This document shows, piece by piece, positions 44,606-53,728 of a stretch of DNA of 64,000 nt. Each line of letters starts with the position of its first letter. The stretch's first letter is position 1. This DNA is from JASBZA01 sp964392065. GTDB taxonomy: Bacteria > Bacillota > Clostridia > Saccharofermentanales > Fastidiosipilaceae. The notes beneath the pieces were generated by a model. That model did not search any database, had not been told where the DNA came from, and saw only the letters and a program-made list of their open reading frames with translations. The stretch lies in NCBI GenBank assembly GCA_964392065.1, contig CAYMOG010000002.1:62001-126000 (forward strand). Direction: 5' to 3'. The position numbers and the translations under genes are program-made.

Positions 44606-44705
44606 GTGTTTTTCCTCTATCTATTAGATACGTGTCTACTTGTCGAAATCCCTTGTTTATTTTGAAATTTTACATTTTATTCATAAGATGCTTATCATTC
44701 AGATG

Positions 44706-44731
44706 AAAAAACATGGACCAAATGGTCCATG
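44706..44731 (-). terminator. Terminator of queA-tgt-yajC
   Basis: CATGGACCA (44712-44720) and TGGTCCATG (44723-44731) form a 9-bp stem with a two-base gap, followed by six T on the minus strand. It lies 36 bases past the yajC stop. Confidence 0.9.
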
Positions 44732-44766
44732 CTTAATTGCTTCACTGAAAACCTATATCAAGAAAA

Positions 44767-45120
44767 TTAAACTTCTTCTTCACCTTTAGGTCTATCAACT
44801 TTATCTATAGCTTCTTTGCGGAACGTCATCATTGTATTGGCTACAGAAGTAGAAATTGTAACTTCATTATCCTTCATATTAACCACTCTACCAACAATTC
44901 CTCCGATAGTGACAATCTTATCACCAACCTTCATTTTGTTAATATCTAATTTTCTTTGCTTCTGTTCTTTCCGTTGTGGTCTAATCAAGAAGAACCACAT
45001 AGCACCGAAAAGAATGATAGGTAAACCAAGAGATGCAAGTAGAGATGTGAACATTTCACCTGGTGTCATCTGTGGCGCAGCTGCTTCTAGCTGTCTAGTC
45101 AAAATTAAGATTGAATTCAT
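44767..45120 (-). CDS. yajC: Preprotein translocase subunit YajC
   Basis: YajC is a small single-pass membrane protein that associates with SecDF and YidC. The 117-residue protein has one helix (about 31-50: LGLPIILFGAMWFFLIRP) followed by RPQRKEQKQRKLDINKMKVGDKIVTIGGIVGRVVNMKDNEVTI, the conserved cytoplasmic domain. The start follows GGAGG. It lies downstream of tgt in the familiar queA-tgt-yajC order, but a separate promoter with a tandem 19-base duplication precedes it. Confidence 0.95.
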   Translation of the reverse strand: MNSILILTRQLEAAAPQMTPGEMFTSLLASLGLPIILFGAMWFFLIRPQRKEQKQRKLDINKMKVGDKIVTIGGIVGRVVNMKDNEVTISTSVANTMMTFRKEAIDKVDRPKGEEEV

Positions 45121-45159
45121 TAATATTCCTCCATTGGATCGTTCGAAAATATGCTTAAG

Positions 45160-45188
45160 ATATTACCACGTTTATAAGTCCCTTACAA
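45160..45188 (-). promoter_or_regulatory. Probable promoter of yajC
   Basis: On the minus strand TTGTAA (45183-45188) and TAATAT (45160-45165) are 17 bases apart, and TGG before the -10 makes it an extended type. The -35 lies in one copy of the 19-base tandem repeat. Confidence 0.6.
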
Positions 45189-45208
45189 GTTTATAAGTCC
45201 CTTACAAG
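45171..45208. repeat. Two perfect tandem copies of a 19-base unit
   Basis: TTTATAAGTCCCTTACAAG occurs at 45171-45189 and again at 45190-45208 without mismatch, in the gap between tgt and yajC. Each copy carries the TTGTAA hexamer on the minus strand; only the copy nearer yajC has a well-spaced -10. Confidence 0.95.
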
Positions 45209-45248
45209 TTTGACGAAATCAAATCGCACTTTATATTTCTTAAGTAGC

Positions 45249-46427
45249 TCAAAACGCTATTTGATTTTTAATACCTGCCTTCTCATCTGTATACTTACCA
45301 TCTCCCCATCTCGCCATAAATTCTTCCTTAAAGGATAGGAAACGATTCTCAGTAATGGCGTTTTGTACTTCACCCATTAAATGAATTAAAAAATGCAGGT
45401 TATGATAACTACACAAGCGTAGACCAAGCATTTCATCTGCTTTAATCAAATGACGTAAATAAGCTCTGGTGAAATTCTTACAGGTGTAACAAGTGCAATC
45501 TTCCTCTATAGGGATATGTTGTTTAGAATACTTCCGATCTCTTACAATCAATCTCCCATGCTTGGTCCATACGGATCCATTTCGGCCAATTCTAGTAGGC
45601 ATAACACAATCGAACATATCAACTCCATTGGCAATGGCTTCTAACATATAATCAGGAGTTCCTACTCCCATCAAATATCTAGGCTTATTCTCTGGCATGT
45701 ATGGTACGGTTTCTTCTAGCATCTGATAATATAAATCTGCAGGCTCTCCAACGCTTAAGCCTCCAATACCATAACCGAGCAGATCAAATTGTGTGATTTC
45801 GTCTATGCTTTTTCTACGAAGTTTAGGATACATGCCACCTTGAACAATGCCGAACAGAGCTTGTTGATCCGTATTTTGGAATGCTTTAATACAACGTTCT
45901 AACCATCTTGTCGTACGATCCGAAGACCTCGCTGCATAGGACTCTTCAGCAGGATAAGGAATACATTCATCGAAAGCCATAATAATATCGGCTCCCAGGT
46001 CTTCTTGGATTTTCATCGATAATTCAGGCGTCAAAAATTGTTTCGAGCCATCAATATGGGATTTAAAGTGCACACCCTCTTCTACAATATCCTTGGGCGA
46101 AGATAAACTGAAAACTTGAAACCCTCCGGAATCTGTTAAGAGACCTTTGGGCCATTGCATAAATTTATGTAAGCCACCTGCTTCTCTAACCAGTTCAGAA
46201 CCAGGTCTCATCCAGAGATGATAGGTATTGGATAAAATAACGCCAGCCCCCATTTCCTCTAATTCTCGTGGAGACATGCCCTTCACGGTTGCTTGCGTGC
46301 CTACTGGCATGAACATAGGTGTTTTGAAGCTCCCATGAGGTGTATGCAAGATTCCGAAACGGGCACCACTTTGTTTATCTTCATGTAATATTTCATGCCA
46401 AACTACTGGTTTATTCGTCTCAATCAT
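45249..46427 (-). CDS. tgt: Queuine tRNA-ribosyltransferase (tRNA-guanine transglycosylase)
   Basis: Tgt swaps guanine 34 of tRNAs with GUN anticodons for the queuosine precursor preQ1. The 392-residue protein has FMPVGTQATVKG, ILSNTYHLWMRPG, the catalytic Asp in LLTDSGGFQVFSL, the second Asp in NGVDMFDCVMPTRIGRNG and the zinc site CTCYTCKNFTR with LCSYHNLHF. Normal length. It abuts queA (adjacent bases), so the two modify the same tRNA in order. Genes to make preQ1 are not in this window. Confidence 0.98.
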   Translation of the reverse strand: MIETNKPVVWHEILHEDKQSGARFGILHTPHGSFKTPMFMPVGTQATVKGMSPRELEEMGAGVILSNTYHLWMRPGSELVREAGGLHKFMQWPKGLLTDSGGFQVFSLSSPKDIVEEGVHFKSHIDGSKQFLTPELSMKIQEDLGADIIMAFDECIPYPAEESYAARSSDRTTRWLERCIKAFQNTDQQALFGIVQGGMYPKLRRKSIDEITQFDLLGYGIGGLSVGEPADLYYQMLEETVPYMPENKPRYLMGVGTPDYMLEAIANGVDMFDCVMPTRIGRNGSVWTKHGRLIVRDRKYSKQHIPIEEDCTCYTCKNFTRAYLRHLIKADEMLGLRLCSYHNLHFLIHLMGEVQNAITENRFLSFKEEFMARWGDGKYTDEKAGIKNQIAF

Positions 46428-47498
46428 TTAAATCTCCTTATTATTTGGTCTTTCTCCAAGAAATTCATGTTTTCCTTCAATAAACATCGCATCACCGAAA
46501 CTGAAAAAACGATATTTCTCCTGAACCGCTTCCTTATAGGCATCCATTATAGTTTCTTTTCCAGCCAAAGCCGAAACTAACATTAATAGAGTTGACTCGG
46601 GTAAATGGAAATTCGTTAAGAGGCAATCCACAATTTTAAAAGTATAGGATGGGTAAATAAATATTTTCGTTTCTCCCTGACTGGGAAGAATTTCCAAATC
46701 CTTTACTTCCAAACTTTCTAAAACCCTACAACTTGTTGTTCCTACAGCGATAATACGTCCACCACGTTGTCGGGTTTGATTTAGAATCTGACAGGAAGAT
46801 TCTGATATTTCATAATATTCACTGTGCATAGTATGGTCTAAGATATTGTCTTCCTTAACTGGGCGAAAAGTTCCTAGGCCCACATGAAGGGTTACAAAAA
46901 CTAAGTTTACACCCATTGCCTTTATTTCTGCCAAAAGTTCCTCAGTAAAATGTAAACCAGCAGTAGGTGCTGCTGCGGAACCGTCATGAACCGAATATAC
47001 GGTTTGATAGCGTTCAGGATCATCAAGTTTTTCTGTAATATATGGAGGCAAGGGGATCTCTCCTGCCCTGTCTAAAACATCCTCAAATACACCAGAATAT
47101 ATGAAACGCACGAGCCTCTTACCATCTTCAAGAATTTCAAGTATATCGGCAGACAGTTCTCCTGGAATAAATTCCACATGGGCTCCAGGTTTTAGTCTTC
47201 TTCCTGGTCTAACAATAACTTCCCAGTCCGTAAGGGTTCTTCTTTTTAATAGAAGAAACTCAACAGGATGTTCTAAACCTTCCCTGGTACCTAATAGTCG
47301 AGCAGGAATAACTCGACTGTCGTTTAAAACTAAACAGTCTCCAGGATGAAGCAGAGACTTCACATCAAGAAACTGTTTATGTTCCAACTGTTTACTATTG
47401 GCATTTATATACAACAGTCTGGAAGTATCACGCTTTTCTAGAGGTGTCTGAGCGATTAAATCTTCCGGTAAATCATAGTAAAAATCTTTCTTATTCAT
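46428..47498 (-). CDS. queA: S-adenosylmethionine:tRNA ribosyltransferase-isomerase
   Basis: QueA transfers and rearranges the ribose of S-adenosylmethionine onto preQ1-tRNA to give epoxyqueuosine. The 356-residue protein begins MNKKDFYYDLPEDLIAQTPLEKRD, the family start, and shows VLNDSRVIPARLLG, RPGRRLKPG, GSAAAPTAGLHFTEELL and TNFHLPESTLLMLVSA. There is no ribosome binding site before the ATG, and the likely transcription start is only two or three bases upstream, so the mRNA may be leaderless. Confidence 0.97.
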   Translation of the reverse strand: MNKKDFYYDLPEDLIAQTPLEKRDTSRLLYINANSKQLEHKQFLDVKSLLHPGDCLVLNDSRVIPARLLGTREGLEHPVEFLLLKRRTLTDWEVIVRPGRRLKPGAHVEFIPGELSADILEILEDGKRLVRFIYSGVFEDVLDRAGEIPLPPYITEKLDDPERYQTVYSVHDGSAAAPTAGLHFTEELLAEIKAMGVNLVFVTLHVGLGTFRPVKEDNILDHTMHSEYYEISESSCQILNQTRQRGGRIIAVGTTSCRVLESLEVKDLEILPSQGETKIFIYPSYTFKIVDCLLTNFHLPESTLLMLVSALAGKETIMDAYKEAVQEKYRFFSFGDAMFIEGKHEFLGERPNNKEI

Positions 47499-47506
47499 AG
47501 CTAAGA

Positions 47507-47515
47507 ATTATACCA
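47507..47515 (-). promoter_or_regulatory. Extended -10 promoter directly upstream of queA
   Basis: The minus strand reads TGGTATAAT, an extended -10 with a perfect TATAAT hexamer (47507-47512). The start point would be about 47500-47501, two to three bases before the queA ATG. Confidence 0.65.
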
Positions 47516-47551
47516 CGCTTAAAGGATATACAAGTAATCAATCTTAAAAGA

Positions 47552-47560
47552 TGCTAGAAT
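47552..47560 (+). promoter_or_regulatory. Extended -10 promoter of dapA
   Basis: TGCTAGAAT (TGn plus TAGAAT) ends 24 bases before the dapA start, and no clear -35 is present. GTAAGGAGAA before the ATG is a good ribosome binding site. No lysine riboswitch fits in the 86-base gap to queA. Confidence 0.5.
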
Positions 47561-47584
47561 ATATAAAAAAGTAAGGAGAAGTCT

Positions 47585-48484
47585 ATGTTAGAAAAAGGCC
47601 TGTTCAAAGGTGCAGCAACTGCCCTTGTTACTCCTTTCCACGAGGATTTCACTGTAAATTATAATAAACTAGAAGAATTAGTAGATTGGCAAATTAATCA
47701 AGGTATTGATGCTTTGGTAATTAGTGGGACCACTGGAGAAGCATCCACTTTACCGGACCCAGAACATATAGAAGTTGTTCGAGTCGCCGTAAAAACCGCT
47801 TCTGGTCGCGTTCCTATCATTGCGGGAGCAGGTTCAAATGATACAGAACATGCGAAGGCTTTGGCCAAATCTTTAACTTCAGCAGGCGCTGATGCGCTTC
47901 TTTGTGTTAGCCCTTATTATAATAAAACGAATCAAGATGGTTTAATTAAACATTTTGAAGCTTCTGCTTATGCCTCTGATTTACCTATTATTCTTTATAA
48001 TGTTCCGTCAAGAACTAGTATGAATATTAATCCGGAAACCTATTATGCACTAGCAAAAGTTGAAAATATTCTGGCTATCAAGGAATGTAATATCCAACAA
48101 GTTCCACTAACACGCGCTATGTGTGGAGAATCTTATGTCCATTACTCGGGAGAAGATGGCATGGTACTGCCTGTTCTCTCTCTAGGGGGTCAAGGGGTCA
48201 TTTCGGTCACTTCGAATATTTTGCCCAAAGACTTCACACAATTATGCCACCTATGGTTTGATGAAAAAGTAAATGAGGCACAAGACATACAAATTCAACT
48301 CAGTAGACTAATACATGTTCTTTTCTCCGATGTCTCTCCTATTCCCATTAAAGTCGCTATGAATGAATTGGGTTTCGCTGTAGGTCCTTGCAGGAGACCA
48401 TTGGGAGAAATAAGTGAAGCTTTGGCCGAAGATATACGTGAAGTGTTACGTACCATGCATATTTCAGCATACCAAGGAGAATAA
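47585..48484 (+). CDS. dapA: 4-hydroxy-tetrahydrodipicolinate synthase
   Basis: DapA condenses pyruvate with aspartate semialdehyde, the first committed step to diaminopimelate and lysine. The 299-residue protein has GAATALVTPFHEDFTVNYNKLE, VISGTTGEASTLPD, the Tyr of ILYNVPSRTSMN (about residue 138) and the Schiff-base Lys of ILAIKECNIQQ (about 166), then HYSGEDGMVLPVLSLGGQGVISVTSN. Normal length. It is followed by dapB after three bases. Diaminopimelate is a cell-wall component in most Clostridia. Confidence 0.97.
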   Translation: MLEKGLFKGAATALVTPFHEDFTVNYNKLEELVDWQINQGIDALVISGTTGEASTLPDPEHIEVVRVAVKTASGRVPIIAGAGSNDTEHAKALAKSLTSAGADALLCVSPYYNKTNQDGLIKHFEASAYASDLPIILYNVPSRTSMNINPETYYALAKVENILAIKECNIQQVPLTRAMCGESYVHYSGEDGMVLPVLSLGGQGVISVTSNILPKDFTQLCHLWFDEKVNEAQDIQIQLSRLIHVLFSDVSPIPIKVAMNELGFAVGPCRRPLGEISEALAEDIREVLRTMHISAYQGE

Positions 48485-48487
48485 GGA

Positions 48488-49174
48488 ATGAAGGTTTTAT
48501 TAGTTGGCGCTACAGGGCGCATGGGACAGGAAATTTCTTCCATGGTTACAAATCTTAACGACGTTCAGATTGTTGCCGGAATAGGTCATGGAATAAGTAA
48601 GTTCGATTTTCCTATTTATACTGAGCTTCCAGATGTTCTAGAGTCTTATGAATGTATTATAGATTTTTCTAGTGAAGAGGTCTTCCCTAGTTTATATGAA
48701 TTTTTATTAGAAAATCCTTGTCCTGCTGTATTGTGTAGTACTAATTACAGTGAAGAGCAAGAAGCCTTAGTAGAAAACTTAGCGACTATTATACCCATTT
48801 TTCGCTCAGCCAATATGTCTATTGGTGTCTACGTACTAGGAGAGGCGATAAGGCTAGCTAGCCAAGCGTTAGGTAGTCGCTTCGATGTTTCAATTATAGA
48901 AAAACATCATCGCTATAAAAAAGATAATCCATCGGGTACGGCTCTTAGTCTCGAGAAGATAATCTCCAGTCAAGCACCTGTTTCTATCCACGGTATTCGT
49001 GGAGGTGGTATCGCTGGAGATCATGAAGTTTTATTTATGTCGGATGAAGAGGTGTTAAGCTTTTCCCATCATGCCGAAAATCGTAGTGTTTTTGCAAAAG
49101 GTGCGATAGAAGCAGCTAAATTTTTGCTTAAACAAAAACCAGGTTACTATACTATGAAACATCTAGTGAAGTAG
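48488..49174 (+). CDS. dapB: 4-hydroxy-tetrahydrodipicolinate reductase
   Basis: DapB reduces the DapA product with NAD(P)H. The 228-residue protein has the Rossmann opening KVLLVGATGRMGQEI, the IIDFSS segment, PIFRSANMSIGV, the catalytic EKHHRYKKDNPSGTAL (two His and a Lys, near residue 138) and IHGIRGGGIAGDHEVLF. It is shorter than the common 240-270 residues because the loop after the first half is reduced. It forms an operon with dapA and overlaps the 3' end of the convergent DUF624 gene by 12 bases. Confidence 0.95.
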   Translation: MKVLLVGATGRMGQEISSMVTNLNDVQIVAGIGHGISKFDFPIYTELPDVLESYECIIDFSSEEVFPSLYEFLLENPCPAVLCSTNYSEEQEALVENLATIIPIFRSANMSIGVYVLGEAIRLASQALGSRFDVSIIEKHHRYKKDNPSGTALSLEKIISSQAPVSIHGIRGGGIAGDHEVLFMSDEEVLSFSHHAENRSVFAKGAIEAAKFLLKQKPGYYTMKHLVK

Positions 49175-50143
49175 ATCTTCTTCTACGTCTTCAACGTCTT
49201 CACGATAAGGGTATAAGCCTTCGTCTTTTTCTTCAGGAGGCATCATATACTTCTGAATCTGTCGATTCGCTTGGAAGTTACTCAGATACAGATTAAAACC
49301 AAATAATATGAAAAAATACAACAAGAAAATAACAAAACTCGCAAGACCATTAGGTATTAGCCATATAGTAATAATGGGCAGTATCGTAAGTAAAATAACT
49401 TGAATGGCTAATACTAGTAAGTTTGAAGGTAGCTTCATAAAACTAAGTAAAAAAGCATTTCTATAAATATGTTTCAAGGGCAAATCAAAGGTAATCATAA
49501 TCTGATATATATACATTTGCATCATCATAAAAAACACGGTCAAGACAAGGATAACACCTTGTAAAATGGACTTCATAATGGATGGGATCATGACTCGAGT
49601 ATAATATAAGATTGCAATACCAATAATAATTGCTACTAAAGCAGTAAGTAAAGAATGTAGTAGACTCTGTTTCAAATTTTGCTTCGCATTTTCTTTGAAA
49701 TCTAACCAAGTAAAAGCAGGCTCTCTTCTGGAAATATTTCTAAATAGATAGGTAACGCCAGCATGGACTGGTCCAACAGTAAAGACTTGTAAACCTACGA
49801 AACTTGCAGTAAGTACTAACATCGTTGAAACAAATAAATGAGAAGCAAAAGCTTCCGCAGTAATACCTTCAACTAGAGATTCACTTAACGATTTTACAAC
49901 GGCTAAGATTGATGGGTAAGAAAAAGCAGGAAGTATATTAGGGAATAACCAGTTCACTACTAGAAAAGAAACAATCAAAGCCGGTATACTAAGAATGAAC
50001 ACAAGCATATTAATCTGTATAATTCTCCAGAACTTCGTTCCTAGAATCGAAAAAAACTCACCTATCGCACTCTTCTGCGGCTCATCAGGATCTACTCCAG
50101 GTCCTTCTTTTGTATAATCAAATAAACCAAATATTCCAGCCAT
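49163..50143 (-). CDS. DUF624 (YesL-like) membrane protein
   Basis: The 326-residue protein begins MAGIFGLFDYTKEGPGVD and has about six transmembrane helices. The first part (FWRIIQINMLVFILSIPALIV) matches the start of DUF624/YesL proteins. It is longer than Bacillus YesL (about 210) because of an extra loop after the first helix and an acidic C-terminal tail (EDVEDVEEDLL). YesL relatives often sit by carbohydrate transporters; here the neighbours are trmFO and dapB, so the role is unknown. Its 3' end overlaps dapB. Confidence 0.75.
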   Translation of the reverse strand: MAGIFGLFDYTKEGPGVDPDEPQKSAIGEFFSILGTKFWRIIQINMLVFILSIPALIVSFLVVNWLFPNILPAFSYPSILAVVKSLSESLVEGITAEAFASHLFVSTMLVLTASFVGLQVFTVGPVHAGVTYLFRNISRREPAFTWLDFKENAKQNLKQSLLHSLLTALVAIIIGIAILYYTRVMIPSIMKSILQGVILVLTVFFMMMQMYIYQIMITFDLPLKHIYRNAFLLSFMKLPSNLLVLAIQVILLTILPIITIWLIPNGLASFVIFLLYFFILFGFNLYLSNFQANRQIQKYMMPPEEKDEGLYPYREDVEDVEEDLLH

Positions 50144-50191
50144 AATCTCTCCCTATACTCTATATATACTATTTCTCAAATGTGCTTATTA

Positions 50192-51517
50192 TTATATAAC
50201 ACTCAAAGGGTTTTCTTCTAAGAATTTCTCAAGTGCTTGTATTGACCGATTACGATAATACGTACCGCGTTCTTGTTTCTTGCGAATCTTCTTCTCTGTA
50301 CGTGGTAATAAGCCGAAGTTTGCATTCATAGGTTGAAAATCTTGGCTAGTCTCATTACTAACGTACCGTTGTAATTGTCCATTTATTGTATATTCAGGTA
50401 AAACAAAACTGGCTTCTTTTCCTTGATTATATAAATAGGCATTAATTGCTGCTAAGTATCCGGACCCAATCGCACAAACATAGCCTTCTAAGCCTGTAAT
50501 TTGACCTGCAAAAAAATATTTAGGATTCGATTTTAACTGAAAACCACTTGTGAGCTCCTGATCGGAAGCAATGAAGCTATTTCTATGCATGACACCATAT
50601 CGTAGAAACTCTGCATTCTCTAAACCTGGTATCAAAGAGAAAACTCTTCTTTGTTCAGGGAATTTCAACCGTGTCTGAAATCCAACGAGATTAAACATTT
50701 TGCCATCTTCGTCTTCTTGTCGTAATTGCACGACGGCATAAGGTTGTTCATTAGAATGAGGGTTTTCAAGACCTACAGGTTTCATAGGTCCGAATCGTAA
50801 GGTATCTTGTCCTCGTTTTGCCATGATTTCTATGGGCATACAACCTTCAAAAATATTATCGTTATCGAAATCCTTGATCTCAGCAAGTTCAGCCGTTATA
50901 AGAGCGTTATAGAATGCAGTATACTGCTCTTCATTCATCGGACAATTGATGTAATCAGCCGATCCTTTATCATAACGGGACTTTCGATAGGCAATATCCA
51001 TATTTAGGCTCTCAGCCGATACAATAGGTGCTGCGGCGTCGAAGAAATATAAACTCTCTGAAGAAAGAATATTTTCTATTGCATGGTATAACCCTCCATG
51101 GGTAAGCGGCCCTGAAGCAATAATTGTAACGCAATCATCATCAGGCAATGCTTCAAGTTCTTCCGATCGAAACTCTATATGAGGATGCGCTAGGATTTTT
51201 TCCGTTACTTTACGACTAAATGCATCTCTATCTACAGCAAGGGCATTACCTGCAGGAACCTGTGTGTCTTCTGCAATTTCTAATAATGCTGAACCTAATT
51301 TCTTAAGTTCTAATTTTTGTAAACCTGTCGCAGAGTGCTCCTGAAGACTTTTAAACGAATTACTACAGACCAATTCAGCAAAATTATTATTACTATGGGC
51401 TGGTGTGAAGCTATGAGGTTTCATATCAATTAAAACGACTTCTTGCCCTAGATTGGCCAAAGTCAAAGCAGCTTCAGAGCCTGCTAAACCTGCACCAATA
51501 ATTCTTATCTTCTTCAA
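50192..51517 (-). CDS. trmFO: Methylenetetrahydrofolate-dependent tRNA U54 methyltransferase TrmFO
   Basis: TrmFO makes m5U54 in the T-loop of tRNA using methylene-tetrahydrofolate and FAD, unlike the SAM-dependent TrmA. The 441-residue protein starts KKIRIIGAGLAGSEAALTLANLG (FAD fold) and has FAELVCSNSFKS, PMNEEQYTAFYNAL, GCMPIEIMAKRGQDTLRFGPMKPVGL, FFAGQITGLEGYVCAIGSGYLAA and FGLLPR near the end. It is 18 bases after topA in the usual dprA-topA-trmFO order. Confidence 0.97.
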   Translation of the reverse strand: MKKIRIIGAGLAGSEAALTLANLGQEVVLIDMKPHSFTPAHSNNNFAELVCSNSFKSLQEHSATGLQKLELKKLGSALLEIAEDTQVPAGNALAVDRDAFSRKVTEKILAHPHIEFRSEELEALPDDDCVTIIASGPLTHGGLYHAIENILSSESLYFFDAAAPIVSAESLNMDIAYRKSRYDKGSADYINCPMNEEQYTAFYNALITAELAEIKDFDNDNIFEGCMPIEIMAKRGQDTLRFGPMKPVGLENPHSNEQPYAVVQLRQEDEDGKMFNLVGFQTRLKFPEQRRVFSLIPGLENAEFLRYGVMHRNSFIASDQELTSGFQLKSNPKYFFAGQITGLEGYVCAIGSGYLAAINAYLYNQGKEASFVLPEYTINGQLQRYVSNETSQDFQPMNANFGLLPRTEKKIRKKQERGTYYRNRSIQALEKFLEENPLSVI

Positions 51518-51535
51518 TTTACTTCTCCTATCCTC

Positions 51536-53674
51536 TTACTCATTGGATTTTTTACGTGTCTTAGGGCCTTTTGTTTGCGCTGTACGTTTATTCGTAGCAC
51601 ACTCCGGATTAGAACATGCCTTATAGGATTTCCCTCTAGCTACTTTCATCACCATATAGGCGCCACAAACATTGCAGTTTTCACCATCTATAGGTAAGTT
51701 CCAAGAAATAAAATCACATTCAGGATCACTACCCAATTTATCACATGTGAAGAAGTAGCGATTGCGTTTAGATTTACGTTTGACGACATTAGATGAACAT
51801 TTAGGGCAGTGGGCATCTGTAGGTTCAGCGTAAGATTCTGTATAATCACAATCTGGGAAACGATTACATGCAATAAACTTCCCAAATCGTCCCTGTTTCA
51901 AAAATAGTTTTCCTTCTTGGCACTTGGGACAAGCACGATTCAAATCTTGTTCTGGTAGTTCTACTTTATCAATAGCATCATCGGCTTTTTCAACGGCTTC
52001 ATGGAATTCTGGGTAAAAGCCTTCTAGAACTTCAACCCAATTTTTTGTGCCATCTTCTACTTTATCCAATTCATCTTCCATTTCTGCTGTAAATTTTTTA
52101 TTTACAATACTATCAAAATTATGCTCTAACATTTCCGTCACTAAGGTCCCTAACTCCGTAGGTTTTAGAGACTTATTATCTTTTTCAGCATAGTTTCTAT
52201 CGAGTATCGTGGAGATTGTTGGAGCATAAGTAGACGGACGACCGATTCCTTCTTCTTCTAAAGCTTTAATTAAAGACGCTTCTGTATAGCGTGCTGGTGG
52301 CAATGTAAATTTTTGCTCCTTTTCAAGTTTTTGAAAAAACAGCTTCTGTCCTTCTTCTAATTCTGGTAATAATTCTTTATTCGCATTACTCACCATATCA
52401 TCATACAATTTTAAATAACCAGGGAATTGGATAGTCTCTCCATTTATACGGAAAATATGGGCATTATTTACTACATCTAACGTTACGGTATCTATATCTG
52501 CAGGAGCCATCTGAGAGGCTAAGAATCGCTTCCAGATTAAATCATATAATTTAAACTGTTCATCACTTAGTGTATGCCTAACCTCCTCTGGAGATAAATT
52601 AAAATGGGCAGGTCTAATTGCCTCATGAGCGTCTTGAGAGGCATTCTTATTCTTAAATGTTCTCGGTTGACTAGGTAAGTAGTTTTTACCAAAGCTCTTT
52701 GTAATGAGATTTCTTGCCTCTTCTATAGCATCGTCTGAAATACGCACTGAATCCGTTCGGATATAGGTAACTAGAGCAACTTGACCTTGACCTTGTATAC
52801 TCACTCCTTCATATAGTTGTTGAGCTACGCGCATGGTTCTGCGAGAAGTAAACCCCAATCTTCTCGATGCATCTTGTTGTAAGGTACTGGTAGTATAGGG
52901 TGCTTGCGGGTTTTTCTTCCTCTTACCCTTTTTAACACGATCAACGCTATAATTTTCTTCATCAAGATCTTTATCTAACGCATCGGCTTCTTCCTTGCTT
53001 TTAATCTCAACTTTTTTTACCTTATCTCCGTTCTTCTCACCTTGATAACGTACACGGAAATTCTCAGCCTCTACATGATCTTTTAGAAAAGCATAGATAT
53101 TCCAGTACTCTTCTGGAATAAACGCATTGATTTCTCGTTCTCTTTCTACAAGCATCCTCGTTGCAACTGATTGGACTCGCCCAGCTGAGAGACCTTTGCG
53201 GATTTTTTTCCAAAGCAAAGGACTTAGTTCATAACCTACCAAGCGATCAAGAATTCGGCGGGCTTGTTGTGAATTCACGAGGTCCATATCAATAGGTCTA
53301 GGAGACTCCATAGCTTTCTTAACTGCTTTGGGAGTAATTTCATTAAAGGTAACTCGACAATTACTCTCTGCATCAATTTTTAATAGGGTAGCCAAATGCC
53401 AAGCTATTGCTTCACCTTCTCGATCAGGGTCCGTTGCAAGATAAATATTTTCAGAATCTTGTGCTAGCGCCTTTAATTCTTTAATAACTTTATGTTTTCC
53501 CCGCATATTAATATAACGAGGTTTGAAATTATCCTTTACATCTACGCCAATCGTTGACGATGGGAGATCTCTGATGTGCCCAACAGAAGCTGTGATTTTA
53601 TAGTCTTTACCTAAATATTGCCCTATAGTTTTTGCTTTTGCTGGAGACTCTACGATTACTAAATTCTTACTCAT
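51536..53674 (-). CDS. topA: DNA topoisomerase I
   Basis: TopA relaxes negatively supercoiled DNA. The 712-residue protein has the Toprim domain with NLVIVESPAKAKTIGQYLG and ATDPDREGEAIAWHL, the catalytic Tyr in LVTYIRTDSVRIS (about residue 305), and the GIGRPSTYAPTI motif. The C-terminal part carries three four-Cys zinc fingers (CPKCQEGKLF..., CPKCSSNVVK..., CNVCGAYMVM...) and a Lys-rich end. It follows dprA with a 54-base gap. Confidence 0.97.
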   Translation of the reverse strand: MSKNLVIVESPAKAKTIGQYLGKDYKITASVGHIRDLPSSTIGVDVKDNFKPRYINMRGKHKVIKELKALAQDSENIYLATDPDREGEAIAWHLATLLKIDAESNCRVTFNEITPKAVKKAMESPRPIDMDLVNSQQARRILDRLVGYELSPLLWKKIRKGLSAGRVQSVATRMLVEREREINAFIPEEYWNIYAFLKDHVEAENFRVRYQGEKNGDKVKKVEIKSKEEADALDKDLDEENYSVDRVKKGKRKKNPQAPYTTSTLQQDASRRLGFTSRRTMRVAQQLYEGVSIQGQGQVALVTYIRTDSVRISDDAIEEARNLITKSFGKNYLPSQPRTFKNKNASQDAHEAIRPAHFNLSPEEVRHTLSDEQFKLYDLIWKRFLASQMAPADIDTVTLDVVNNAHIFRINGETIQFPGYLKLYDDMVSNANKELLPELEEGQKLFFQKLEKEQKFTLPPARYTEASLIKALEEEGIGRPSTYAPTISTILDRNYAEKDNKSLKPTELGTLVTEMLEHNFDSIVNKKFTAEMEDELDKVEDGTKNWVEVLEGFYPEFHEAVEKADDAIDKVELPEQDLNRACPKCQEGKLFLKQGRFGKFIACNRFPDCDYTESYAEPTDAHCPKCSSNVVKRKSKRNRYFFTCDKLGSDPECDFISWNLPIDGENCNVCGAYMVMKVARGKSYKACSNPECATNKRTAQTKGPKTRKKSNE

Positions 53675-53728
53675 ATGTTCTTGCCCCTTATTTTTGTCGC
53701 TTACAGTTTGCTATTATATACACAGTTA

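Noticed and set aside
47499..47584. Lysine riboswitch before dapA
   Set aside because: The gap is only 86 bases, too short for the aptamer, and the conserved core is absent.
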